A DNA stretch of 64,000 nt from positions 62,001 to 126,000 of the forward strand of contig CAYQUO010000004.1 in assembly GCA_964420835.1 (NCBI GenBank), in the 5' to 3' direction. Under the pieces are notes generated by a model. It did not search any database. It worked only from the letters and a program-made list of their open reading frames with translations, and was not told the DNA's origin. Both the position numbers and the translations under genes were made by a program. Every line of letters starts with the position of its first letter. Position 1 is the first letter of the stretch. Below, one piece after another: positions 15,490 through 23,770 of the stretch. Source of the DNA: CAYQUO01 sp964420835. GTDB taxonomy: Bacteria > Chloroflexota > Anaerolineae > Anaerolineales > Anaerolineaceae.

Positions 15490-16893
15490 TCAACCCTGCG
15501 GTTGATGATATGCCGCAGCGAGTGCTTCCCGGATGGACCGCGCCTCTTGCACATGAATACCTTCAGGCCAGGGCTCGCCCTTGTTGAGCCGGCGGGGGAC
15601 AACAGCCGCCTTAAAGCCAAGTTTCGCCGCCTCCCTCAGGCGGGCGGCCATTTGGCCAACCTGGCGCAGTTCACCGGAAAGACCCACCTCGCCAATCATC
15701 ACCAGATCGGCCCGCAATGGAATATCCCGCAGGGAGGATGCGATGGCAGCCGCGGTTGCCAGGTCGGCAGCCGGCTCGCCAATGCGCAGCCCCCCGACCA
15801 CGTTAACGAAAATATCCTGTTCCGTCAAGCGCAGCCCAACACGGCGGGTAAGCACGGCCGTTACCAGCAGCAACCGGTTGATGTCTATGCCATTGGGCGT
15901 ACGCCGGGGGTTGCCGAAATTGGTCGGGCTGGTCAGCCCCTGGATCTCCACCAGCAGCGGGCGGGTGCCCTCCATCGTCACGGCAATGGCAGAGCCCGGC
16001 GTGTTCACCAGGCGCTCAGCCAGGAAAGCCTCCGAGGGGTTCTTCACTTCCACCAGCCCGCGGTCGTGCATCTCGAACACACCCACCTCGGAGGTGGCTC
16101 CAAACCGGTTCTTCACCGAGCGGAGCAGTCTGAATGAAAGGTAGCGGTCACCTTCCAGGTAGAGAACAGTATCCACGATGTGTTCGAGGACACGAGGTCC
16201 GGCGATGATGCCTTCCTTGGTCACATGACCGATGACGAAAATCGCCATGCCTGAGGATTTGGCCAGTTCACGCAAGCGGGAGGCCGATTCCCTCACCTGG
16301 GAAATGGAGCCGGCTGTTGATTCCATTTCCGGGATGTAAACGGTCTGGATCGAATCCACCACCACCATCCCGGGCTGGACGGAGGCAATATGCTCCAGGA
16401 TGATCTCCAGGTTGGTTTCGGTAACCAGCAACAACTCGGCCGGCAGCCTTTCCTCCCGGCCATTTTCTGCTCCAAGCAGGCGCATGGCCCGCATCTTCAC
16501 CTGCCGCTCGGATTCTTCCCCCGAAACATACAACACCCTCGTCTGGCGGGCCATTTCCACTGCCACCTGCAGCATAAGCGTGGATTTTCCGATTCCGGGG
16601 TCACCCCCCACAAGCACGATGGATCCATGGACAATGCCTCCTCCCAGGACCCGGGCAAATTCCTCCATGGGAAGTATAAGGCGTTCCTCACTGTTGCCGC
16701 CGATCTCTTCCAGGCGCCGGGGTTTTGAGCGGCCGGTAAGCCCTCGCACAGCGGCCTTTCCCGTCCCCGCAGGAGCAGCCACCACCTGCTCCACCATCGT
16801 CCCAAAACTACCACAGGACGGGCAGCGCCCCATCTCACGCGGGCTGGTCCGCCCGCATTGCTGGCAAACATAGTGGGTTGTTAATTTGGTCAT
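15490..16893 (-). CDS. radA: DNA repair protein RadA (Sms)
   Basis: The 467-residue protein has the full RadA order: an N-terminal zinc finger (Cys10, Cys13, Cys24, Cys27), a RecA-like core with Walker A GGDPGIGKST and Walker B VVVDSIQ, the RadA-specific KNRFG motif, and a C-terminal Lon-like domain. It is a hexameric helicase that extends heteroduplex during recombination and repair. It follows clpC by 54 bp on the same strand, an arrangement also found in other bacteria, and a hairpin lies between the two. GGAG precedes the ATG closely. Confidence 0.95.
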   Translation of the reverse strand: MTKLTTHYVCQQCGRTSPREMGRCPSCGSFGTMVEQVVAAPAGTGKAAVRGLTGRSKPRRLEEIGGNSEERLILPMEEFARVLGGGIVHGSIVLVGGDPGIGKSTLMLQVAVEMARQTRVLYVSGEESERQVKMRAMRLLGAENGREERLPAELLLVTETNLEIILEHIASVQPGMVVVDSIQTVYIPEMESTAGSISQVRESASRLRELAKSSGMAIFVIGHVTKEGIIAGPRVLEHIVDTVLYLEGDRYLSFRLLRSVKNRFGATSEVGVFEMHDRGLVEVKNPSEAFLAERLVNTPGSAIAVTMEGTRPLLVEIQGLTSPTNFGNPRRTPNGIDINRLLLVTAVLTRRVGLRLTEQDIFVNVVGGLRIGEPAADLATAAAIASSLRDIPLRADLVMIGEVGLSGELRQVGQMAARLREAAKLGFKAAVVPRRLNKGEPWPEGIHVQEARSIREALAAAYHQPQG

Positions 16894-16910
16894 GGCTCCA
16901 TTTTACAGGA

Positions 16911-16940
16911 AGACCCCCGGGGTGTGTTGTCCGGGGGTCT
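16911..16940. other. Hairpin in the clpC-radA spacer
   Basis: A perfect 10-bp stem (AGACCCCCGG and complement) with a 10-nt loop occupies the spacer. There is no T tract on the minus strand, so it is not a classic terminator for clpC; it may be an RNA processing or stabilising element that sets the clpC to radA ratio. The plus-strand side has GGGTTTT, but no plus-strand gene reads into it. Confidence 0.55.
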
Positions 16941-16947
16941 CGGGTTT

Positions 16948-19440
16948 TCAGGCTTTCATGCCGACCGGTGCCTCCGGCTCGGCTTCCCGACGTTTGAGGA
17001 TTATCTGCCCGTCGTCGTCCACGTCAATGAGGATCGAATCGCCATCATTGAACTCATGGGCGAGCAGCGAATCTGAAAGGCGGTCTTCCACCTTCTGCTG
17101 CAGCACACGCCGCAGCGGGCGGGCACCCATCTCGGGGTCATAACCTTCCTCGCTAAGGAGGTCCATGGCGGCTTCACTTGCCTCCAGGGAAATCTGGTGC
17201 TCGGCGAGTCGTTCGGCAATCTTGTCCAATTCCAATCCCACGATCTCCCGGATGTCCTCGCGGCTTAGCGCCCGGAAGACAACCACGCTGTCGAGCCGGT
17301 TCATGAACTCAGGCCGGAAGACCTTTTTAAGCGATTCGAGCAGTTTTTTGCGCATCTCCTCATAATCACCCAATTCCTCCGCCTTTTCATCCTTCTTCAG
17401 TTTAAAGCCAATGGAACTCTGTTTGCGGATCATGTCTGCACCGATGTTCGAAGTCATGACGATGATGGCATTGCGGAAATCCACCTTGTGGCCCTTGGCA
17501 TCTGAAAGGTGGCCTTCCTCCATTATCTGCAGCAGCATGTTGTGAGCCTCGGGATGGGCCTTTTCAATCTCGTCAAAAACGACGATGGAATACGGCCTGC
17601 GCCGGAGCGCCTCGGTGAGCTGTCCGGCTTCGTCATAACCCACATATCCCGGCGGTGCTCCCACCAGGCGGCTGACGGTGTGCCTTTCCATGAACTCGGA
17701 CATGTCAAACTGGATTAAGGCATCTTCGCTTCCAAAAAGGAACTTGGCGAGAGCCTTGGTCAATTCCGTCTTGCCAACACCGGTCGGTCCCAAAAAGACG
17801 AAGGAACCGATCGGCCGACGCGGGTCCTTCAGGCCGGAGCGGGCGCGCCGAACCGCCTTGCTGATGACGGTAATGGCATCATCCTGGCCGATGATGTGGG
17901 CTTTCAGTTCGTCCTCCATGCGCAACAACCGCTCGGATTCCTCGCTGGCCATCTGCATCACCGGTACGCCGGTCCACATGGAAACCACCTCGGCGATGTC
18001 ATCAGAGGACACCAGGGGGCTTGTCTCAGGGTCCCAGTGGGTCCTCAGGTGCTCCAACTGGCTTTCCAGTTCATCCTGCCGCAGCACCAGGCCTTGGGCA
18101 TCATCCATGTGGCCGTTTTCCAGTGCCTGGGCGTGCTTCTGGCGGACTTCCTTAAGTTCCTTAAGCACCTGGCGGGATTGCTGGGCTGCCGGGCTTTTAT
18201 ACATCCTGACCCGGGAAGATGCCTCGTCAACTAGGTCGATCGCCTTGTCCGGCAGAAAACGTTCGGTCACATAGCGGGCGGAAAGCCTGGCTGCTGAATC
18301 GAGGGCATCGTCCGATATCTTCAAACGGTGATGTTCCTCGTAATTCGGCCGTATCCCCCGCAGGATCTGGATCGTTTCATCCACAGTGGGCTCATTGACA
18401 ACGATTGGCTGGAAGCGCCGTTCCAACGCGGCGTCGCTTTCAATATGTTTGCGATACTCATCCAGCGTTGTGGCTCCGATCACCTGCAGTTCGCCTCGCG
18501 AGAGCGCCGGTTTAAGGATATTGGCGGCATCCACAGAGGATCCCGCTGCACCGGCACCCACCAGCATGTGAACCTCATCGATGAACAGGATGGAGCGGGA
18601 AGTCTTTAACTCATCAATCACCCGCTTCAGGCGTTCCTCGAACTGGCCACGGTACATGGTGCCAGCCACAAGCGAGCCAACATCAAGTTGAAGGACACGC
18701 TTGTCCAGCAACAGTGCCGGCACATCCCCCTCGACGATCCGTTGGGCCAGGCCTTCCACAATGGCCGTCTTCCCCACGCCCGGCTCGCCGATGAGCGCCG
18801 GGTTGTTCTTGTTTCGCCGGGCCAAAATCTGGATGACTCGTTCGATCTCCATCTGCCTGCCGATAACCGGGTCCAATTTTCCATCCTCGGCTCGGGTGGT
18901 CAGGTCCACTGCCAGTTGGTCGACCAGCGGTGTTTTCCCCTTGTCCTTCTCCTTCTCCTGGGGACCACGTTGGGCACCGGCCGAGGCGGCTGCCGGTGCA
19001 CTGCCTTCCTGCAACAACCTCCTCGTCTGACGGCGTGCCTGCTCGGCGGTTACCCCCAGCTTCCGCAGCACCTCCATGGCCTTGCCCTCTGTGGACTTCA
19101 CCAGCCCAAGCAGCAGGTGTTCGGTGCCGATATAAGAATTGTCCATTCGGCGTGCCTCTTCTATTGCATCTTCAAGCACCTTTTGCACTCCCGCCGAAAG
19201 GTCGATCTTGCCAGTATGCGCCTGTCCATACCCGGAGATGCGTTCGACCATCTCGCGCACCCGGTCCGGTTCCAGTCCAAGTTCACGTAATACCCGTCCG
19301 GCCACCCCCCCTTCTTCTTCAATCAAACCCAACAAGAGATGCTCGGTCTCAATGCTCGCCTGGTTAAATTTCTCGGCTTGCACGTGCGCCAGGCTGAGAA
19401 CCCTGCGCGCTCGTTGGGTGAACCTCTCCATGCCAGCCAA
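16948..19440 (-). CDS. clpC: ATP-dependent Clp protease ATPase subunit ClpC
   Basis: The 830-residue protein has the ClpC domain order: two N-terminal repeats (residues 1-145), a first AAA+ domain with GEPGVGKTA, a UVR-containing coiled middle domain, and a second AAA+ domain with GPTGVGKTE. It unfolds substrates for ClpP in the cytoplasm. The likely start is TTG, because AGGAGG lies exactly six bases before it; an ATG three codons later would be 15 bases away. The leader is about 100 nt from a TAGAAT box. No CtsR heptad or CIRCE element is visible. mcsA and mcsB are not adjacent, unlike in Firmicutes. Confidence 0.95.
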   Translation of the reverse strand: MAGMERFTQRARRVLSLAHVQAEKFNQASIETEHLLLGLIEEEGGVAGRVLRELGLEPDRVREMVERISGYGQAHTGKIDLSAGVQKVLEDAIEEARRMDNSYIGTEHLLLGLVKSTEGKAMEVLRKLGVTAEQARRQTRRLLQEGSAPAAASAGAQRGPQEKEKDKGKTPLVDQLAVDLTTRAEDGKLDPVIGRQMEIERVIQILARRNKNNPALIGEPGVGKTAIVEGLAQRIVEGDVPALLLDKRVLQLDVGSLVAGTMYRGQFEERLKRVIDELKTSRSILFIDEVHMLVGAGAAGSSVDAANILKPALSRGELQVIGATTLDEYRKHIESDAALERRFQPIVVNEPTVDETIQILRGIRPNYEEHHRLKISDDALDSAARLSARYVTERFLPDKAIDLVDEASSRVRMYKSPAAQQSRQVLKELKEVRQKHAQALENGHMDDAQGLVLRQDELESQLEHLRTHWDPETSPLVSSDDIAEVVSMWTGVPVMQMASEESERLLRMEDELKAHIIGQDDAITVISKAVRRARSGLKDPRRPIGSFVFLGPTGVGKTELTKALAKFLFGSEDALIQFDMSEFMERHTVSRLVGAPPGYVGYDEAGQLTEALRRRPYSIVVFDEIEKAHPEAHNMLLQIMEEGHLSDAKGHKVDFRNAIIVMTSNIGADMIRKQSSIGFKLKKDEKAEELGDYEEMRKKLLESLKKVFRPEFMNRLDSVVVFRALSREDIREIVGLELDKIAERLAEHQISLEASEAAMDLLSEEGYDPEMGARPLRRVLQQKVEDRLSDSLLAHEFNDGDSILIDVDDDGQIILKRREAEPEAPVGMKA

Positions 19441-19551
19441 AACTGCCTCCTGATCTCAATCCTGCCGCCAAAGTGGGCGGCTCCGTTGTACCAACCTGCA
19501 GGCGGGGGCACTCCCCATCCTGCGCTGATTGCAAATTGTCCATTCAGGCGG

Positions 19552-19557
19552 ATTCTA
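19552..19557 (-). promoter_or_regulatory. Extended -10 box for clpC
   Basis: Minus-strand TGGTAGAAT is an extended -10 element about 110 bp before the clpC start. No clear -35 element accompanies it, as is usual for extended -10 promoters. Confidence 0.45.
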
Positions 19558-19622
19558 CCAGATACTGCCTGCATTTTCACCTACCGACGGTGCAAATGCA
19601 AGCCTTTTATGTAAGAGTTTTA

Positions 19623-21125
19623 TTAATAATTGGCGTTATTTTCTGTTTTCGGGTTTTTTTTGACGGTTTTCGCGAAAGCCAAAACCAGCAGGACAACCAG
19701 GCTGCCCAATGACACGGCACTTCCGATGATCAATATTGTGGTGTATGTCGGGTCCGGATGGTTGGACACCGTCTTAATGGCCAGGTTCACGGGCGTGTTC
19801 GGGAATGCCAAAACGGCATTGGTCACCTGCCAAATCTTGAGATGCTGCCAGAGATCATGGATGATCACCGCGGTCACAGCCAGCCAGGCAATTTGCTCGA
19901 TGGCTCCCGGCTTTCTGTCGTTCAGCCATTCCTGGTACTCGCTCGCAGCCAGGATCAGCAACACCACCAGCGGGAGGATCATCATGCGAATGCTGGCCCG
20001 CTCTCCGGAAAGAAGCGGGATGGGCACAAGCCGCAGCAGCCTGTAGATGCGGCCGATCGACAGCAGGGCAATGCCGATGACAGGCAACAGCAGGGCGGGG
20101 TATCCCGCCGAGCCCTCCCGGCGCCGCAGCCAGCGCAGCACACCAAATGCCAGCAAAAAGATGGTCCCCGCCAGGCCCAGGTACAGGCTGTATTCCCACC
20201 ATCCCAGAGGGCTGAGCATGGAGCGGATGGATAACGAATCCGCCGGGAACCGCACCTGCACCAGCGAGTTCCACACATCCATCAGGGTTGGGTACCCGCC
20301 AAGGAACTCATCATCAAAATCAGCCAGGTGCAGCGCGGGTGGCAACAAACGCACCATGCTCAACAGGACGGAAAAAAGCCCCGCCTTGATGATTGTCCGG
20401 AAATGAGGGGGGTTGGCAATTGCCAGCAGGCCAAGGAAAAGCAGCACCCAGACGAAATGGTGATAGGACCCGTTGAGATACATCAGGAACAACAACAGCG
20501 CCATTTTGGCAACCCACCCCCAGGAATGGTCTCCATCCAACAACTGGAAGAGTAGGGCCAGCACCCAGGGGAACAGGAAGTAGCCGTTCCAGGTGATGTG
20601 GCCAATGCTCATGTGGGTGAGGATGTGGCCGTTGAAGTTGAAAAGGAAGAACAGCAGCGTGAAGGGCACCAGCCCCAGGCGGAACCGGCGGCGAAACCAA
20701 AGCAGCCCGAGCATCCCCAGGGAATAGAAGAGCAGCGTGTTGACCAGGATAAAAGGCCCCACCTCCAGCCAGCGCATCAGGCATACTTGCGGTGACAGAA
20801 TCACATCCGGGAGGGACATGTAGCGGTCAGTGATATTGCGCAAGGCAGAGCCATCCGGCATGTGCAATGGCAATTCGCCCTTGATGACCGCATCTCTGAT
20901 AAACGCCAGCCGGGGTGCGTTCACTTCCGCCCAGTCATGAAAATCGAAGGGGATATCCCCCCAATTCAGGAACTTCCCCCACAGGAATACACCGGCCACG
21001 AACAGCACTGCCAGCCAAACCCAGCCGATCCACCGGTGCTTCCGCTCCTCTTCCGGGTAAAAAAAGGCCGCCAGGAGGCTGCTGAAGAAACCGGGCACCT
21101 TTTCCCAGGCCGGGTGCATTGTCAT
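19623..21125 (-). CDS. Polytopic membrane protein of about 500 residues, GT-C/YfhO-like topology
   Basis: The protein has about ten or eleven membrane helices. Conserved-looking loops include DWAEVNAPRLAFIRDAVIKGELPLHMP after the first helix and HILTHMSIGHITWNGYFLFP in the middle. An extracytoplasmic acidic loop after the first helix and this topology resemble YfhO-type or GT-C glycosyltransferases, but no Asp-Asp pair is present. I cannot assign a reaction. The start ATGACAATG was chosen because GGGGGCGG lies just upstream; the gene follows the M42 peptidase by 16 bp and is probably cotranscribed. Confidence 0.6.
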   Translation of the reverse strand: MTMHPAWEKVPGFFSSLLAAFFYPEEERKHRWIGWVWLAVLFVAGVFLWGKFLNWGDIPFDFHDWAEVNAPRLAFIRDAVIKGELPLHMPDGSALRNITDRYMSLPDVILSPQVCLMRWLEVGPFILVNTLLFYSLGMLGLLWFRRRFRLGLVPFTLLFFLFNFNGHILTHMSIGHITWNGYFLFPWVLALLFQLLDGDHSWGWVAKMALLLFLMYLNGSYHHFVWVLLFLGLLAIANPPHFRTIIKAGLFSVLLSMVRLLPPALHLADFDDEFLGGYPTLMDVWNSLVQVRFPADSLSIRSMLSPLGWWEYSLYLGLAGTIFLLAFGVLRWLRRREGSAGYPALLLPVIGIALLSIGRIYRLLRLVPIPLLSGERASIRMMILPLVVLLILAASEYQEWLNDRKPGAIEQIAWLAVTAVIIHDLWQHLKIWQVTNAVLAFPNTPVNLAIKTVSNHPDPTYTTILIIGSAVSLGSLVVLLVLAFAKTVKKNPKTENNANY

Positions 21126-21141
21126 CCGCCCCCCGAAACCT

Positions 21142-22188
21142 TTACTCCTCAAGCAGGTAAGCCATGATCCAGCGGGTGGTGGCGGTTAAGGCATCCAGGT
21201 GGGTGCGCTCATAATTGTGCGATGCATCCACCCCCGGCCCGATCAGGGTGACCGGCAGGTCACCCCCGGCCCTCAGGGACGCGGAACCATCCGAACTGTA
21301 GAAGGGGTACACATCCACCTTGTACGGGATTTCGTGCCGGGTCGCGATTTCCCTCAAGCGGGTGCTCAATTTGTGGTCGTATGGGCCGCTGGAATCCTTT
21401 ACACAGATGGAGGCGTGGAATTCATCGCTGGTTTGTCCCGGGCCAACGGCTGCCATGTCCACAACCACCAGTTCCGCCGTTTCCGCGGGCAGCCCCACCA
21501 CCGGGTGGCCGATCTCTTCATGGCTGTTAATGACAAAACAGGTGGTCTGAACCGGGGTCAGCCTTGACTGAACGATGGCGCGAATGGCTGCCACAATGCA
21601 GGCCACACCGGCCTTGTTGTCCAGGTGCCGCGAACGAATGAAACCGTTTACCAGTTCCACGCGCGGGTCGAATGCAACATAATCCCCCACTTCCACCCCA
21701 ATGGCGCGCGTTTCCGTGGCGTTGGCGGTTCGTTCATCCAGCCGGATCTCCATGTTCTCATCATCCCTTGCGGTATCGGCCGTCTTCTTGCCGTGAATGT
21801 GCCCCGAGGCGGTGGTAATTAACAGCGAGCCGCGAATCACCTTGCCGCTTGAAGAGAAAACCGAGCATCCCTCCCCTTCCACCGTGTTCCAGGCAAAACC
21901 GCCCACCTGGGTTATTCTTAGACGGCCGTTATCTTTTATCTCCTTCACCATTGCGCCCAGCGTATCCGCATGGGCGGAGAGTGCCCTCGGAGCATCATGT
22001 CTTTTCCCGGGCAGTTCTGCCAGCAGCAAACCCTTGCGCGATCGGCTCACCTTCAACCCGGGCATCTCGCCCAGCGCCAGTTCGGTGTAAGCAATCGCCG
22101 GTTCAGCCAACCCGGTGGGACTGGGCGTGTCCAAAAGACCTGTAAGGAAATTAACCAGGTAATCCTGGTCCAATGTGGGAAGGGTCAT
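21142..22188 (-). CDS. M42 family aminopeptidase
   Basis: The 348-residue product has the M42 (FrvX/glutamyl aminopeptidase) metal-site motifs: His in SAHADTLG, the bridging Asp in RHLDNKAG, the catalytic pair in NSHEEIG, Asp in VVDMAAVG and the last His in GVDASHNYERTH. M42 enzymes form large tetrahedral dodecamers in the cytoplasm and trim peptides to amino acids with cobalt or zinc. The ATG preceded by GGAG was chosen; an upstream extension would overlap the thioesterase gene. It lies 13 bp after that gene and 16 bp before the membrane protein, so the three probably form one operon. Confidence 0.92.
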   Translation of the reverse strand: MTLPTLDQDYLVNFLTGLLDTPSPTGLAEPAIAYTELALGEMPGLKVSRSRKGLLLAELPGKRHDAPRALSAHADTLGAMVKEIKDNGRLRITQVGGFAWNTVEGEGCSVFSSSGKVIRGSLLITTASGHIHGKKTADTARDDENMEIRLDERTANATETRAIGVEVGDYVAFDPRVELVNGFIRSRHLDNKAGVACIVAAIRAIVQSRLTPVQTTCFVINSHEEIGHPVVGLPAETAELVVVDMAAVGPGQTSDEFHASICVKDSSGPYDHKLSTRLREIATRHEIPYKVDVYPFYSSDGSASLRAGGDLPVTLIGPGVDASHNYERTHLDALTATTRWIMAYLLEE

Positions 22189-22201
22189 ATCACTCCATTC
22201 G

Positions 22202-22639
22202 TTAATTTGTACCTGAGCCGGGTGGAATGCCTTCGTATTCCGAGATCGCTCTTCTCCAGGCATCCGAAATCGGCTTGCTAGCACCTTTACGGTAATCAAA
22301 GGCAACCATGGCAACTTCTGCCGTGGCGAGAACCTTGCCGGTTTCCTCTTCTTCTATCTGCTCTTCAAAGGTCAGGCTTTTATTCCCCAGATGCGAAACC
22401 CTCACACCAACCCGGATCCTGTCCGTCAACAGGATAGGGGCCAGGTAAGCCACGCGAATCTCGGCCAGGATCAGGTCGTAATCAACAAAGGTTTTTCCAT
22501 CAAATAGCCCGAGCGAAATAACATAGGCCACCCTGGCCGCCTCAAAAAAGTTCACCGTGCAGACATGGTTCACATGCCACTGGGGGTCCAGGTCGCCATA
22601 ACGAACCTTTAGCGGGTGGTAGAAGCGAAAGGGAGTCAC
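22202..22639 (-). CDS. Hotdog-fold acyl-CoA thioesterase (YbgC/FadM-like)
   Basis: The 145-residue protein has the 4-hydroxybenzoyl-CoA thioesterase signature: VRYGDLDPQWHVNHVCTVNFFEAAR with the catalytic Asp before the HVN motif, and the closing RVSHLGNKSLTFEEQI. It hydrolyses acyl-CoA in the cytoplasm; chain preference is unknown. The probable start is GTG, because a TATAAT box sits exactly six bases before it and there is no ribosome site, as expected for a leaderless transcript. Other in-frame starts would lie upstream of or inside the promoter. It is the first gene of the operon with the M42 peptidase. Confidence 0.85.
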   Translation of the reverse strand: MTPFRFYHPLKVRYGDLDPQWHVNHVCTVNFFEAARVAYVISLGLFDGKTFVDYDLILAEIRVAYLAPILLTDRIRVGVRVSHLGNKSLTFEEQIEEEETGKVLATAEVAMVAFDYRKGASKPISDAWRRAISEYEGIPPGSGTN

Positions 22640-22645
22640 ACAGTC

Positions 22646-22651
22646 ATTATA
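22646..22651 (-). promoter_or_regulatory. -10 box of a probable leaderless thioesterase mRNA
   Basis: Minus-strand TATAAT is separated from the GTG start by six bases, so transcription would begin at or one base before the start codon. No clear -35 consensus is present. Confidence 0.6.
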
Positions 22652-22814
22652 CCGCACTCAAAATGGGCGGTTTTTTTGGATGGCCAATGGGATCCTTGTG
22701 TTCCCCATTGATCAAATTTCGCGCCTTCCAGCACCCGATCCCACGTTATGGCATTGAAACCCTCAAACACCAACCCAAATCAATATCCTAAAACCGGAAA
22801 CTGGTGTTCCCAAG

Positions 22815-22901
22815 CTACTGGCCAACAGCCAAACTTGAGAATGCCAAAACCGCAAAGACCAGGCCAGCCAACACCACTACAATCGAAACGCCGCCAGCCA
22901 T
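22815..22901 (-). CDS. 28-residue single-helix membrane peptide
   Basis: The reading frame MAGGVSIVVVLAGLVFAV... encodes 28 residues, almost all hydrophobic, ending SSLAVGQ. A near-perfect ribosome site (AAGGAGGT, 5 bases before the ATG) makes translation likely despite the small size. An inverted repeat lies just upstream and a short hairpin followed by GGTTTT lies just downstream, so it looks like a complete monocistronic unit. I do not recognise it; a membrane-acting regulatory peptide, a small respiratory-complex subunit or a type I toxin-like peptide are all possible. Confidence 0.65.
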   Translation of the reverse strand: MAGGVSIVVVLAGLVFAVLAFSSLAVGQ

Positions 22902-22920
22902 CGCTTACCTCCTTCAGAAC

Positions 22921-22940
22921 ATACGGGCCCATTCCCGTAT
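22921..22940. repeat. Inverted repeat upstream of the 28-residue peptide
   Basis: ATACGGG and CCCGTAT flank a 6-bp centre, just upstream of the AAGGAGGT of the small gene. It could be an operator or a hairpin in the 5' leader that hides the ribosome site. Confidence 0.5.
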
Positions 22941-23132
22941 CATTTGAAAATTAATAACCCATTTAAGACCATTTCGGTGCTGTTTTTGGGGTTCACTTGT
23001 TTATACAAGATGAACTGTTCAAAAACCGAACCATTGTCATCAAGATATACGAAAGATGACCCGTTTTTGTTCCCGCTTGTCATGTGTTTCACACCAACAG
23101 CCGGCTGGAGGATGGATAAAAAAGAACAGTGG

Positions 23133-23138
23133 TAAAAT
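23133..23138 (+). promoter_or_regulatory. Extended -10 box for the DUF6391-type gene
   Basis: TGGTAAAAT is an extended -10 element whose last base lies 8 bases before the ATG of the next gene. There is no ribosome site, so the mRNA is probably leaderless or nearly so. Confidence 0.55.
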
Positions 23139-23146
23139 CCAACCAG

Positions 23147-23704
23147 ATGAACAGCACCTTTCCCATTGAAACAAAACCCAATACATCTCAGTCCCTCCTG
23201 GATAATGGCATTGTCGGACGGATCCGCCGAAACCACGCACTTGAGCATGCCACGCTCCAGGTCATGAGCAGGCATTCTGCTGGCCGCGCATTGGGCGGAT
23301 TTTCAGACGCAGGCGGTTTCTGGATCATTGGACATGCTGATGTGGATGAGATCCGGTCGGCGGCCACTGAGGCGCTCCGCCGTCTGAAAAACGGCGAGGC
23401 ACATCTGGCCATTCATCCCCACTGTGGAACCAATTATGCCTTCGCCGGCCTGGCCGCCGGGTTGGCTGCCTGGCTGGCAATGCTCGGCTCCAGGGATAGC
23501 CTCCGGCGCCTGGAACGCCTTCCAGCCGTCATTTTCTTTTCCACCCTTGCACTGATCCTGGCAAGGCCACTTGGACCTGAGATACAACGCCGCTGGACAA
23601 CCCAATGGCAGGTTAATAATCTGAATGTGACTGGCGTCCACCGGTTTTTTGCCGGATGGCTGGTTGTGCACCGGGTCCTTACCAGTGGATCTGCCGGGGT
23701 TTGA
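23147..23704 (+). CDS. DUF6391-type membrane protein
   Basis: The 185-residue protein begins with a soluble part containing RRNHALEHATLQVM, LGGFSDAGGFWIIG and HPHCGTNYAFAG, then two or three hydrophobic helices (about residues 100-135) and a short C-terminal tail. The HALEHAT and HCGTN motifs, rich in His and Cys, are the signature of an uncharacterised family (DUF6391) common in Chloroflexota and Cyanobacteria. The conserved His residues suggest metal binding, but no function is known. The start is placed at the ATG just after the extended -10 box. Confidence 0.75.
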   Translation: MNSTFPIETKPNTSQSLLDNGIVGRIRRNHALEHATLQVMSRHSAGRALGGFSDAGGFWIIGHADVDEIRSAATEALRRLKNGEAHLAIHPHCGTNYAFAGLAAGLAAWLAMLGSRDSLRRLERLPAVIFFSTLALILARPLGPEIQRRWTTQWQVNNLNVTGVHRFFAGWLVVHRVLTSGSAGV

Positions 23705-23770
23705 TTTGCCGCCGGTTTTCACCCACCCTCCAATGGTCATAAAACCGGTCCAACCGGTACATTCTGTGAA

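Noticed and set aside
22748..22954. 68-residue plus-strand frame in the gap before the DUF6391 gene
   Set aside because: It is antisense to the 28-residue peptide gene, lacks a ribosome site and has Pro/Gln/Asn-rich random composition.
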